A stretch of 64,000 bases of DNA from Nonomuraea jabiensis (GCF_014204795.1 NZ_JACHMB010000001.1:8692501-8756500); one strand, 5' to 3'. Shown: positions 7,596 to 15,984, counted from the stretch's first letter. Notes: generated from the letters alone by a model not told the origin. Numbers and translations are program-made.

Positions 7596-8921
7596 ATGGG
7601 ACACTTTTCGGCTGCGCCATGTGGTCATAAGAAATCGCCCGAAACGCGGAGGCTCCCCGGCACACTACGTGGTGCCGAAATATCGCCCCTGCCGCCGGAC
7701 GGCACGGGCGGGACTCGTAACCGACCCCGATCGGAGCACGACATCAAGACATCGCACCCCCACGACGTCGAGAATCGCCGACGCTCACCCCTCGTCCGCG
7801 CGTTCGCCCGGAGCTCCTTCTCCGCCGCCGTCACCCTCGTCCTCCTCGCCGCCGCCCTCTCCGCGAGCGTCGTCACCGGCGCCGACTTACGTACGCGCGG
7901 TTCGGAGGCGGTCGTGAACGCCATCGACGCCCGGCCCAACGACGGCTCCGGCTACTGGCCGGACTTCTCGAACACCGGCTACGCCAACACGCCGGCCAAC
8001 GCCGGAGGGCTGGGCCTGGGCGCGTACCCGGGCAAGCTCACCGACTACGAGCCGGGCATGAGCGACGACAGACCGCTGCGGCTCGAGTTCCCGGACAACA
8101 GCGTCATCTCCTTCAAGCGCTTCCTCGCCAGGAAGGTGCTGATCTACGGCGACAACCTCACGTTCGTCGGCTGCCTGTTCGAGGGCACCAGCCCCAACGA
8201 CAACCTCGTCCAGATCTACTCCGACAACAACATCAAGTTCCTCTACTCGACGTTCAAGCCGAGCTCCTACGCGATGCCGCCCGGCAACGACGGCACCGTC
8301 TCGTCGTCCCACACCAAGCCCGGCACGCCCTTCGACGACTCCTGGCAGCTCGCCACGACCATGAAGGAAGCCGTGGCCGTCATGGACCACAACGACATCT
8401 GGGGCAACGCCGGCATGATCATGGTGACGGGCTTCCCGGACCGCCCGTCGACCTGGACGAACAATTACATCCACGACATGGCCGATACGTCGCACGACGA
8501 ATACCACCATGACGGCATAGGCCCGCAGAGCGAAGGCAACGGCGGCCCCATGATCGTCCATCACAACACCCTGGCCTCCCTGGGCAACACCAACGCCCTG
8601 GCCCTGCAGGGCAGCGGCGTGTACGACCACATCTCGTTCACGGACAACTACGTCTCCGGCTGGGGCTACGCGATCAGCATCGGTGTCGTCAACAACGCCA
8701 CGAACATCACCGTCACCGGCAACATCTTCTCGGCCGAACTCGAACAGCTCTACGGCTTCCTGTACGGCAACATCTGGGGCGGATCGGCGCGCGGCTCCAC
8801 CTGGCGCCGCAACCTCATCCAGGCCCGTACGGGAGACGACAACCAGAACTTCACGACGGCCGACCACGGCAGATACCTGTGGCCGACCGGCGAGACCCAC
8901 GCCACCGACTACACGGGCTGA
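7596..8921 (+). CDS. Secreted right-handed beta-helix protein, start uncertain
   Basis: The frame encodes a secretion signal (a basic stretch then FSAAVTLVLLAAALSASVVTG) followed by about 340 residues rich in Asn/Gly/Ser with parallel beta-helix features: FVGCLFEGTS, IKFLYSTFKPS, NDIWGNAGMIMVTGF, WTNNYIHDMADT, HHDGIGPQSEG, ITVTGNIF. Such proteins bind or cleave polysaccharides outside the cell. ATG 7596 is the only standard start in frame but places the signal about 60 residues in, which is too far. A better-placed start would be near 7743, where GGAG precedes an ATC codon. It is divergent from the MerR gene. The catalytic type is not assignable. Confidence 0.65.
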   Translation: MGHFSAAPCGHKKSPETRRLPGTLRGAEISPLPPDGTGGTRNRPRSEHDIKTSHPHDVENRRRSPLVRAFARSSFSAAVTLVLLAAALSASVVTGADLRTRGSEAVVNAIDARPNDGSGYWPDFSNTGYANTPANAGGLGLGAYPGKLTDYEPGMSDDRPLRLEFPDNSVISFKRFLARKVLIYGDNLTFVGCLFEGTSPNDNLVQIYSDNNIKFLYSTFKPSSYAMPPGNDGTVSSSHTKPGTPFDDSWQLATTMKEAVAVMDHNDIWGNAGMIMVTGFPDRPSTWTNNYIHDMADTSHDEYHHDGIGPQSEGNGGPMIVHHNTLASLGNTNALALQGSGVYDHISFTDNYVSGWGYAISIGVVNNATNITVTGNIFSAELEQLYGFLYGNIWGGSARGSTWRRNLIQARTGDDNQNFTTADHGRYLWPTGETHATDYTG

Positions 8922-9094
8922 GCCCCTTCCCTCCTGACGCCGGCCGCCCGCTTACCGCGAGCCACTCCGGACCGGGGAGCGGCGCGGCCGCGCGAAATTC
9001 TCCGCTTCCGGGCGAAATGATCGGGGCGCCTCCACCCATGAAAGGGGCGTTCGTACCCGTACCGAAGTGGAGGACGTCACGATGGGAACCGCCT

Positions 9095-9640
9095 GTGTCA
9101 GATGACATCCACAGGTTCGAAGCGGTCTACCGGGCGACCTACGACCAGATCATCGCCTACGCCGGACGCCGCTGCGACTCTCCGCAGGACGCGGCCGACG
9201 TGGTCGCCGAGACCTTCGTCATCGTCTGGCGCAAGATCGACGAACTGCCTCCGGGCGCGCAGGCGAGGCTCTGGGTCTACGGAGTGGCCCGCAACGTGCT
9301 GGCCGACCACCGCCGCAGCGCGTTGCGCCGCCGGGCGCGGCACCGGCACCTCGACGCGGAGATGGCCGACCTCTACGGCGATCTCGCCGACCGCAGCGTC
9401 GAGAGGAACGCGATCGCCCAGGCGTTCGCGACGCTTCCCGAGGACGACCGCGAGCTGCTCGCGCTGGTCGCGTGGGAGGGCCTGGACCGCAGGGAGATCG
9501 CCGCGATGCTGGGGCTCTCCCGCAACGCCGTCCGTATCCGGCTCCACCGCGCGCGCAGACGCCTGTCCCGGGCGCTCGAGGTAGCCGACGTTCGATTCAC
9601 GCCGACCGACGCGGTCGTTCCCACGGGGAGATCACTATGA
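9095..9640 (+). CDS. ECF-type RNA polymerase sigma factor
   Basis: The 181-residue protein has sigma region 2 (FEAVYRATYDQIIAYAGRR, then AADVVAETFVIVWRKI) and region 4 (LPEDDRELLALVAWEGLDR, then EIAAMLGLSRNAVRIRLHRARRRL), and no region 3, as in extracytoplasmic-function factors. GTG at 9095 fits family N termini. A strong GGAGG (9069-9073) instead serves an out-of-frame ATG at 9082 that reads seven codons and stops at 9105, overlapping this start. The stop overlaps the ATG of the next gene (ATGA, 9637-9640), so the two are translationally coupled. The next gene is probably its membrane partner. Confidence 0.9.
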   Translation: MSDDIHRFEAVYRATYDQIIAYAGRRCDSPQDAADVVAETFVIVWRKIDELPPGAQARLWVYGVARNVLADHRRSALRRRARHRHLDAEMADLYGDLADRSVERNAIAQAFATLPEDDRELLALVAWEGLDRREIAAMLGLSRNAVRIRLHRARRRLSRALEVADVRFTPTDAVVPTGRSL

Positions 9641-10551
9641 GGGACATCGACGAGATCAACGAGCTGCTGAGGCCGCTGGCCCGGATCAGTCCGGACGAAC
9701 CAGGCGGGCGTGCCGGCGGCGCCCGCGCGCAGGCGCTGTTCGCCGACATCATCGCTCAGGAGCGGGACACGACGACGGCGGCGGCGCTCCTACGACGCCC
9801 GCGCGGGCGTCGCTTCGGGCCTCGCTTCGGGCATCGCGCGCTGCTCGGGCTCGCCGCCTCCGCCGTCCTCGCCCTCGGCGTCGTCCTCGGACCGAGCCTG
9901 CTCGGCGGCGCCGCGACCTCCTACGCCAACTCCGCGGTGGAGATCCACGAGGAGGCCGGCACCTACGTCGCCCGGATCAAGGACCCCTACGCGGACCAGC
10001 GGAAGTTCTCCGAGGCGTTCCGTTCCCTCGGCCTCAACGTCGAGCTCAGGGTGATCCCGGTCTCGCCCAGCGCGGTCGGCGAGATCGTGAGCCTGGGTGG
10101 CGGCAACACCCCGGTGAACGTGCCCATCGGGGCCCGCAAGGAGCCGGCGGACTGCGATCTGGCCGACAGCGGCTGCTTCATGGTGGTGACCGTCCCGGCG
10201 GCGATCAAGGGCACACCCGACGTGGTCCACTTCGAGCTGGGCAGGCCGGCCAAGCCGGGGGAGTCCTACGAGAACAACTGGCAGTCGGCCACCCGTCCCG
10301 GAGAGCCGCTGGCCGGCGTCAAGGTGAGCGGCCGGACCGTCGACGACGTGCTGGCCGAGGTCGGCAAGCACGGCCTGACCGCGGAGTTCCGCCGCGTCGT
10401 GGTCCATGAGGGCGGGTACACGGTCGAACCACTGGCCGCGGATCAGGTGGGCGGCGACTGGATCGTGTTCAAGGTCATACCTGCGCGTGCGGGCGTGGTC
10501 GGCCTGGAGGTCACCGCCGAGCGCCAGACGGGCCTCGAGTACGCGGACTGA
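9637..10551 (+). CDS. Single-pass membrane protein coupled to ECF sigma factor (probable regulator)
   Basis: The 304-residue product has a short cytoplasmic N-terminal part (about 1-65, with helix DIDEINELLRPLARI), one membrane helix (about 68-90), and a large extracytoplasmic part of about 210 residues. It overlaps the sigma gene by four bases. Actinobacterial ECF genes are often followed by such CU044_5270-like proteins, thought to modulate the sigma factor. No zinc-binding HxxxCxxC anti-sigma motif is seen. The outer part has two cysteines (CDLADSGC) that could form a disulfide, and a C-terminal segment DVLAEVGKHGLTAEF resembling a PASTA-like fold. An anti-sigma role is inferred from position and topology only. 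Confidence 0.7.
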   Translation: MRDIDEINELLRPLARISPDEPGGRAGGARAQALFADIIAQERDTTTAAALLRRPRGRRFGPRFGHRALLGLAASAVLALGVVLGPSLLGGAATSYANSAVEIHEEAGTYVARIKDPYADQRKFSEAFRSLGLNVELRVIPVSPSAVGEIVSLGGGNTPVNVPIGARKEPADCDLADSGCFMVVTVPAAIKGTPDVVHFELGRPAKPGESYENNWQSATRPGEPLAGVKVSGRTVDDVLAEVGKHGLTAEFRRVVVHEGGYTVEPLAADQVGGDWIVFKVIPARAGVVGLEVTAERQTGLEYAD

Positions 10552-10640
10552 GCACCGGAACCCTGGAAGCGCAGCAGGTGGCTGGTCAGGTCGTACAGGC
10601 GGTGGGCGGCGGCCGGGCCGAGATTGCCGGTGCCCATAGA

Positions 10641-11273
10641 ATGTCAACGATCGATGACCTGGCAAGGGGGCTCGCGTTGCAGAAGAGGGACAGGGAAGCC
10701 ACCCGGGCGCGCCTGCTCGAGGCCGCCAGGCTGCGCTTCGCCCGCGAGGGCTACGACGCCACCAGCGTTCGCGACATCGCCAGGGACTCCGGCGTCGACG
10801 CCACCCTCATCTTCCGCTACTTCGGCTCCAAGAAGCAGCTCTTCGACCAGGCCACCGCCGCCGACCTCCCCGCCGACCTGCTCGAAGGCCCCCAGGAGGA
10901 GCTGGTCGCCCGGATGGTGCGCACGGTCGTCGACCACGACTGGAGCGAGTACGGCGGCGAGCACCCCCTGGTCGCCATGCTGCGTTCCTCGGCCCACGAG
11001 GACGCCCGCCGGCGCATCCGCAGGGAGGTCTGCGACACCTACGTCAACGCCCTGCGGGACCTGGCCGAGGGCGAGGATGCCGAGTTGCGGGCCGAATTGC
11101 TCAGCGCCTGGATGGTCGGCATCGGCATCCTGCGCTCGGTCGTGGCCACCCCCGCCCTGGCCGAAGCGCGGGCCGCCGACCTGGCCCCGCACATCGAGAC
11201 CGTCGCCACGGGCCTGCTGGGCCGTCCCATGTCAGGAACCGTGGATCAACGGGGCGAGTCCAGCCGAACCTGA
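10641..11273 (+). CDS. TetR-family transcriptional regulator
   Basis: The 210-residue protein has a TetR N-terminal domain: RLLEAARLRFAREGYDATSVRDIARDSGVDATLIFRYFGSK is the classic helix-turn-helix, followed by a mostly helical ligand domain (AELLSAWMVGIGILRSVVATP). ATG 10641 is chosen; a TTG at the start of LQKRDREATRARLL is an alternative that would trim the N-terminal tail. No adjacent target gene is intact: on the other strand just upstream, 10637-10560 reads a short peptide-like fragment (MGTGNLGPAAAHRLYDLTSH) that may be the remnant of a lost divergent target. The ligand is unknown. Confidence 0.87.
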   Translation: MSTIDDLARGLALQKRDREATRARLLEAARLRFAREGYDATSVRDIARDSGVDATLIFRYFGSKKQLFDQATAADLPADLLEGPQEELVARMVRTVVDHDWSEYGGEHPLVAMLRSSAHEDARRRIRREVCDTYVNALRDLAEGEDAELRAELLSAWMVGIGILRSVVATPALAEARAADLAPHIETVATGLLGRPMSGTVDQRGESSRT

Positions 11274-11640
11274 CGCCCCCCGGCTCGGCCTCGCCCGCCG
11301 CCCCGACGGCTCGGACGCCGCCCCCGCCTCCGAACGCGACCGGCTCCGCCTCCCACGCTCCGGGAACGATCTCGGCCTCGTCGCCGTGGGCCGGAGATGC
11401 GGCGTGACCCGCCGGCCGCTAAAGTTCGCGATCAAGAGTGTGTTGCCGCGCCTGCGATGTACCCCCGTCATCTCATCCGCCCAGCACGTCGGCAGTTGCC
11501 AGAGCGATGACCAGAGGACGTGGGTGGCCAGCCAGAGCAGAGGACGGCCGGGCTGGCTCCATGTCGGCGCGCTCGAGGATCGCGTCCACAGGGCATGGGG
11601 TCCGGGCACGTTCCCTCCCGCCGAAACCCTGGTGGCGATC
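11274..11640. other. Intergenic stretch without a recognised gene
   Basis: About 370 bases between the TetR gene and the HExxH protein gene. All frames are broken or low in coding character, and no inverted repeat with terminator form or clear promoter stands out. An in-frame extension upstream of the next gene is possible but has no good start. It may hold decayed sequence. Confidence 0.4.
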
Positions 11641-12123
11641 ATGACGTTGTCCGCGGTCCCGCGCGCCCTGGGCACGCGGCTGGCCGCTCACCTGAACGGC
11701 GGGATCGTCGTGGGACCCGGCGCCGTGCCGGACTTACCCGGCTTCGAGCATTTACGGGGCATCCCGCTGCCCGTTCAGCAGGGCGGATGGGAGCGCAGCG
11801 CCGGCGTTTACGACCCGAGGCGGCGCATGATCGGGGTGGGCAGCGTGCCGTCGCCGTCGGCGAGCGTGGCGGGCCACGAGCTGGGGCACGCGGCCGACGA
11901 CATGGACGGCATGCCGTCCCGGACCCCGTTCTGGACGGCCCTGCATGCCGCGAGCGCCGACCGCCTCGCCCCGCCCTACCGGGCGGCGGTCACCGAGCTG
12001 TACGCCGAAGCCTTCGCCTGCGTGCTGGTCCGGCGGGCCCGGCGGCTCATCCAGCTGTTCGGCGATGAGCAGGCGGCCCAGCAGGCCTACGCCTGGTTCG
12101 CGGGGCGATACGGGATCGGCTGA
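11641..12123 (+). CDS. Small HExxH zincin-like protein (ATLF-like)
   Basis: The 160-residue protein carries the zinc-protease motif in SVAGHELGHAADDMDG (HELGH, two zinc-ligand His and the general-base Glu). About 40 residues later comes ELYAEAFACVL, whose glutamate is placed to be the third zinc ligand, as in gluzincins and the anthrax-lethal-factor-like group. The N-terminal part has no signal peptide or membrane helix, so it is cytoplasmic or exported by another route. The start ATG 11641 has only a weak ribosome site, and the frame stays open upstream. Its target is unknown; it may be a toxin-like or housekeeping peptidase. Confidence 0.6.
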   Translation: MTLSAVPRALGTRLAAHLNGGIVVGPGAVPDLPGFEHLRGIPLPVQQGGWERSAGVYDPRRRMIGVGSVPSPSASVAGHELGHAADDMDGMPSRTPFWTALHAASADRLAPPYRAAVTELYAEAFACVLVRRARRLIQLFGDEQAAQQAYAWFAGRYGIG

Positions 12124-12193
12124 GCAGACCCCTGCCGACGGCACAGCGGGCCGCTATGCTGGGCAGAGAACCGTGGCAGATGGGACGGAGGGG

Positions 12194-12418
12194 ATGAAGC
12201 ACATGACCGCGATCATGCTGGCCGGCGGCGTCCTTCGCGTCCCGACCTCCACCGTGCTGCCCGACGGCACCCGTATCGACGGCACCAGGGACATCACGCC
12301 CGACTCCCCGGACTACCACGAGTGGCTGCCGCACGCGATCGGCGAGGAAGCCTCCTGGCACGGTGACCGTGACGACGAGGACATCCTGCGGCGCTGGCGG
12401 GCAGCGGCCAGCGCCTGA
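12194..12418 (+). CDS. Small hypothetical acidic protein (74 aa)
   Basis: The 74-residue frame has a good ribosome site (GGACGGAGGGG directly before ATG 12194) and strong third-position GC. It begins MKHMTAIMLAGGVLRVPT and continues with an acidic, aspartate-rich half (DSPDYHEWLPH, then HGDRDDEDILRRWRAAA). No domain is recognised. It follows the HExxH gene by 70 bases on the same strand and could be co-transcribed with it; an acidic partner such as an inhibitor is a guess only. Confidence 0.55.
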   Translation: MKHMTAIMLAGGVLRVPTSTVLPDGTRIDGTRDITPDSPDYHEWLPHAIGEEASWHGDRDDEDILRRWRAAASA

Positions 12419-12522
12419 TCAGCCGGCTTGCAGGCGCCGTGCAAGCGCCACCTGATCGACTACCGCCATCACAACGGACCAGGCCGGCTCATCAGGCCCG
12501 CCTATCAGCTTGAGGAAGAACG

Positions 12523-12981
12523 ATGGCATCGGTCGTCTTCGGGGCAGTCGCCGTCATCGCACTGATCGTGGGCGTGGTGCTGTTCCTCGTGTTGAGGCGG
12601 AAGCCGCACACCCGGGTCGGGGCATACGTCAGCGCGGGCTTCATCTTCCTGGCCGCAGGCTTGCTCGCCATGGGCTCCCTCTCGTTCGCGAGCCTGGAAT
12701 CCGCTGCGCTGCGGACCTTCACGCCGCAGGAGCGCGCGGCCGCGGTGCCGTGCCACGCGGCGGTCCTGGGGGCCGAGGAGACGTCCAACAAGCTCAACGG
12801 ACGCTACATCTGGACGTTGCGGCTTCGCGTGACCCCCCAGACCGGCGAGCCTTACGAGATCGAGCGCACGGCCCGGCTCACCTCGTCCATGGGGGAACGC
12901 CTGGAGCGGGGGAACGTCGTGCTCGCCTGCCTGGTGGCCCCCGCCGACCACACCCGGATCGAGATCGCGGCCCTGGCCTGA
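12523..12981 (+). CDS. Two-helix membrane protein of unknown function
   Basis: The 152-residue protein starts with a membrane helix (VVFGAVAVIALIVGVVLFLVL, about 4-24), a short basic loop (RRKPHTRVG), and a second helix (VSAGFIFLAAGLLAMGSLSF). A C-terminal soluble part follows with beta-strand pattern (YIWTLRLRVTPQTGEPYEIERTARL, then VVLACLVAPADHTRIEIAAL). This beta-rich tail resembles DUF3592-like extracytoplasmic modules, with low certainty. It stands between a small hypothetical gene and a convergent SDR gene. Confidence 0.7.
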   Translation: MASVVFGAVAVIALIVGVVLFLVLRRKPHTRVGAYVSAGFIFLAAGLLAMGSLSFASLESAALRTFTPQERAAAVPCHAAVLGAEETSNKLNGRYIWTLRLRVTPQTGEPYEIERTARLTSSMGERLERGNVVLACLVAPADHTRIEIAALA

Positions 12982-13020
12982 GCCGTCCTTCGGCCGGCAT
13001 GGGAAGGCGGGGGCCGGCGT

Positions 13021-13812
13021 TCAGGCGCGTGCGCCGCCGTCCACCCTGAGGACGGTGCCGGTCACGAAGGAGGCGCGGTCGCTGAGCAGCCAGGCGGCGG
13101 CCTGGGCGATCTCGTCGGGATCGGCCGCGCGGCGCAGCGGCGTCTGGGCCTTGAGCCGCTCGACGAGGCCGGGGGAGTGCTCCTCCCACGTACGGATCAT
13201 CTCGGTCGACGTGTGGCCGGGCGCGATCGCGTTGACGCGGATTCCTTCGGGGCCGTACGTGATGGCGGCCGACTCCGTGAGGCTGTTGACGGCCCGCTTC
13301 ATCGCCCCGTAGGCAGGCAGCTGGGGGTTGCCCATGAGGCTGCCGACGCTGGAGTTGTTGACGATGGCTCCCGTGCCGGCGGTGGCCCGGATGGCGGCGA
13401 TCTCGGCGGTCATGGCCAGCCACGGGCCCTTGAGGTTCACGGTGTAGAGGCGGTCGAAGTCGGCCTCGTCCACCTCGTCGATCGGGCCGGGCGGCGTGAT
13501 GGTCGCGCCGTTGTTGAAGGCGACGTCGAGCCGGCCGTACAGGTCCACGACGCGATCCACGGCGGCGCGCACACTGGCCGCGTCGGCCAGGTCGCACACC
13601 ACGTAGCCGGCGGTGCCGCCCGCCGCCCGTACCTCCTCGGTCACCGCTTTCAGCTGTTCCTCCGTACGGGCCGCGAGCAGCACCCGGGCGCCCTCCCGGG
13701 CGAACAGCCGCGCCGCGGCGGCGCCGATGCCGCGTCCGGCGCCGGTGATGAAGGCGACCTTGCCGGCCAGCAGCCCCATGGACGTGTCGTTGGCGGGAAT
13801 GGTGTTCTGCAT
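13021..13812 (-). CDS. Short-chain dehydrogenase/reductase (classical SDR)
   Basis: The 263-residue protein has the classical SDR set: cofactor loop TGAGRGIG, the NNGA form of the NNAG motif, and catalytic Ser in NNSSVGS with YGAMK thirteen residues later giving the Tyr/Lys pair. After the second strand it reads LLAARTEEQL, which suggests NADP(H) preference. The C-terminal FVTGTVLRVDGG is typical. The start is ATG 13812. It is divergent from an XRE/MmyB regulator whose start lies 86 bases away, so that protein probably controls it. The substrate is unknown. Confidence 0.9.
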   Translation of the reverse strand: MQNTIPANDTSMGLLAGKVAFITGAGRGIGAAAARLFAREGARVLLAARTEEQLKAVTEEVRAAGGTAGYVVCDLADAASVRAAVDRVVDLYGRLDVAFNNGATITPPGPIDEVDEADFDRLYTVNLKGPWLAMTAEIAAIRATAGTGAIVNNSSVGSLMGNPQLPAYGAMKRAVNSLTESAAITYGPEGIRVNAIAPGHTSTEMIRTWEEHSPGLVERLKAQTPLRRAADPDEIAQAAAWLLSDRASFVTGTVLRVDGGARA

Positions 13813-13898
13813 GACAGTGAGCCTGCGCCAGCGTGCCGGGCTTATCCAGGTACAACCGGTACATGCCTGGACCGCGCATATTCGTGCAAGCTGGGAGT

Positions 13899-14750
13899 AT
13901 GGACAGACAGGAACTGGCGGCCTTCCTGCGGAGCAGGCGCGAGCGGATCGTCCCCGCTGACGTGGGGCTGCCTGCCGGGCCGCGCCGCCGCACGCCCGGA
14001 TTGCGCCGCGAGGAGGCGGCGCAGCTGGCCTTCATCTCGACCGAGTACTACACCCGGCTGGAGCAGGCCCGCGGGCCCCGCCCGTCGCAGGAGGTGCTGG
14101 CCGGGCTGGCCCGGGCCCTGCGCCTGTCCGACGCCGAGCGCGACCACCTCCACCGCCTCGCCGGCGCGCCGCCCGCCCGCGCGCCGGGGCCCTCGCGCGA
14201 GGTCCGCCAGAGCATCCTCGACCTGCTGCGGCGGCTCCCGCAGGCCGCCGCGATCGTGACGTCCGCGATGTACGAGATCATCGCCTGGAACGACCTGGCG
14301 GCCGCCCTCATGGAGGACTTCTCCGCCCTGTCACGGCGCGACCGCAACCTGGTGCGCCGCGTCTTCCTTGGCCCGCATCCTCAGGGACGGCGGTTGTACG
14401 GGGTGTCGGATGCGGATGGGTTCGCCCGCCTCTCGGCCATCCACCTGCGCGCCGCCGCCGCCCGCTACCCTGACGACCCCGAGGTGGCCGAGCTGGTGCG
14501 TGAGCTCCACGAGGGAAGCGAGGAGTTCGCCCGCCTGTGGGACTCCCACGACGTGGCCGGCGCCCCCGCCATGACGAAGACGTTCCAGCATCCGCTGGTC
14601 GGCCCGGTCACCGTCAACTGCGACGTTCTCGACATCACCGACCGGGACCAGCGGGTCGTGATCTACACCGCCGTCCCCGGCTCGCCGTCCGAACAGGCCC
14701 TGCGCCTGCTGGCGGTCGTCGGCACGCAGCGCATGGATGTTCCTACCTGA
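13899..14750 (+). CDS. XRE-family regulator with MmyB-like ligand domain
   Basis: The 283-residue protein starts with a helix-turn-helix domain of the group that recurs in actinomycetes (LAAFLRSRRERI, TPGLRREEAAQLAFISTEYYTRLEQ). The MmyB-like ligand-binding domain (PF17765 type) follows, with MYEIIAWNDLAAALM, the central ARYPDDPEVAELV and the C-terminal KTFQHPLVGPVTVNCD. These are usually divergent from oxidoreductase genes and thought to sense small, perhaps fatty-acid-like, ligands. ATG 13899 has GGGAG just upstream. It probably regulates the divergent SDR at 13812. A paralogous pair exists at 42661-44527. Confidence 0.9.
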   Translation: MDRQELAAFLRSRRERIVPADVGLPAGPRRRTPGLRREEAAQLAFISTEYYTRLEQARGPRPSQEVLAGLARALRLSDAERDHLHRLAGAPPARAPGPSREVRQSILDLLRRLPQAAAIVTSAMYEIIAWNDLAAALMEDFSALSRRDRNLVRRVFLGPHPQGRRLYGVSDADGFARLSAIHLRAAAARYPDDPEVAELVRELHEGSEEFARLWDSHDVAGAPAMTKTFQHPLVGPVTVNCDVLDITDRDQRVVIYTAVPGSPSEQALRLLAVVGTQRMDVPT

Positions 14751-14939
14751 GATTGCCGGTCAGATCCCCACGGGCGGAGGCGAGGGCCACGCGCCGGTCT
14801 CGCCCTGAACGCAAGAAGCCCGACCGGGCTGCCCCCGGCCGCCGTATGTCAGCGGCGGCGTCAGGACGGCGACGGCCCGGTATCAGAGCGGTCGGCGATG
14901 GTGGACATCGAAACAAGAGCGCAGCACAAGGAGCACCTG

Positions 14940-15602
14940 ATGCAGAAGTTCGACACCCCCGCCGCCATCTCCGCCGTCCTGGACATCCCCGCCGGCCGCG
15001 TCCACTTCATCGCCGCCGACCGGGCCGACACCACGGTCGAGGTCCGTCCCACGAACGCCGCCAAGAGCCGCGACGTGAAGGCGGCCGAGCAGACCACGGT
15101 CGAATACGCCGGCGGCGTCCTGCGGATCGAGACGTCGGTGAAGAACCAGTACCTCGGCCCGTCCGGATCCATCGACGTGACGGTCGAGCTGCCCGCCGGT
15201 TCCCGTATCGAGGCGAAGGCGGGCGCCGCCGAGCTGCGGACCGTCGGCCGTCTCGGTGACGTGGCCTTCGACGGCGCCTACCGCCAGGTCAGGCTGGAGG
15301 AGACCGCGAGCCTGCGCCTGACCGCGACCGACGGCGACGTCGAGGTCGGCCGGCTGGGCGGCCCGGCGGAGATCAGCACCGCACGGGGCGACATCCGCAT
15401 CGCCGAGGCCACCGGCGGCAAGGTCGTGCTCCGCACCGACGCCGGCGACATCTCGATCGCCGCCGCCGCCGGCGTCTCGGCGGCCCTGGACGCCGGCACC
15501 GCCCACGGCCGCATCACCAACGCCCTCAAGAACGACGGCACCGCCGAACTGGACATCCACGCCACCACAGCCAGCGGCGACATCACCGCCCGCAGCCTGT
15601 GA
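14940..15602 (+). CDS. DUF4097-family beta-helix protein
   Basis: The 220-residue protein consists of short beta-repeats with the DUF4097 pattern: IDVTVELPAGSRIEAKAGAAELRTVG, then LRLTATDGDVEVGRLGG, STARGDIRIAEATGG, LRTDAGDISIAAAAG and TTASGDITARSL. These repeats build a solenoid. The family is widespread in actinobacteria, usually cytoplasmic or surface-associated, with no settled role. There is no signal peptide. ATG 14940 has AAGGAG eight bases upstream, better than the ATG at 14898. A strong hairpin follows the stop. Confidence 0.85.
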   Translation: MQKFDTPAAISAVLDIPAGRVHFIAADRADTTVEVRPTNAAKSRDVKAAEQTTVEYAGGVLRIETSVKNQYLGPSGSIDVTVELPAGSRIEAKAGAAELRTVGRLGDVAFDGAYRQVRLEETASLRLTATDGDVEVGRLGGPAEISTARGDIRIAEATGGKVVLRTDAGDISIAAAAGVSAALDAGTAHGRITNALKNDGTAELDIHATTASGDITARSL

Positions 15603-15625
15603 CCCACAGCCCGGTGACGGCGGAC

Positions 15626-15655
15626 GGCCCCGGTCCATCCATGCGGACCGGGGCC
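15626..15655 (+). terminator. Hairpin terminator after DUF4097 gene
   Basis: Perfect 11-bp arms GGCCCCGGTCC and GGACCGGGGCC with an 8-base loop lie 24 bases after the stop at 15602. There is no U-tract, as is common in high-GC actinobacteria. Confidence 0.75.
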
Positions 15656-15984
15656 CTCCACCCGGGTTCGGGCGACCAGACGTGAAGTAGCCGAGTGACC
15701 AGGGTGCCCTTCGCGCCCCCCGGCACGGGCCCTGCACGAGACGGTTGGACGGCGGTGGGTACCCGATCGACGGTGACGAGGACTGACCTGCGGTCGGCGC
15801 GCTGCAGTCAGTTTCCCCGTCGGGCCGCGGCAGGGCATCCTTTCCGTTTTCTAGGTCTATATCGCCTTTGGCGTATATGTCGATTACCTGGCCTTTAGTC
15901 CCTCCTGGTGGGTTTATGACTAGTTTTGAAGCAGGGCGTATGCGCTAGGCCGGGCACCGATTCGGTCGGGCCGGAGGTGTTCCT
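15656..15984 (+). promoter_or_regulatory. Long AT-rich leader/promoter region of the MASE1 gene
   Basis: About 330 bases without a gene. The half nearest the MASE1 gene (15838-15940) is much more AT-rich than its surroundings. It contains the dyad ATATCGCC-TTT-GGCGTATAT (15859-15878) and the DosR-box-like TGGCCTTTAGTCCC (15889-15902). A strong ribosome site (GGAGG) precedes ATG 15985. The AT content and dyads suggest a regulated promoter; the start site is not evident. Confidence 0.5.
15889..15902 (+). promoter_or_regulatory. DosR/DevR-box-like motif
   Basis: TGGCCTTTAGTCCC matches the core GGGACTTTAGTCCC of the actinobacterial hypoxia-regulator box at 12 of 14 positions, including the whole right half-site. 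It lies about 85 bases before the MASE1 start. This is a pattern match by eye only. Confidence 0.4.

Noticed and set aside
10560..10637. Short minus-strand peptide MGTGNLGPAAAHRLYDLTSH
   Set aside because: Only about 26 residues before a stop-like change of character; may be a relic, but too short to annotate as a gene.
13813..13898. CCAGG/CCTGG inverted arms around GTAC pairs as an operator
   Set aside because: Arms are short and asymmetrical; a regulator site is likely here, but this exact element is not convincing.
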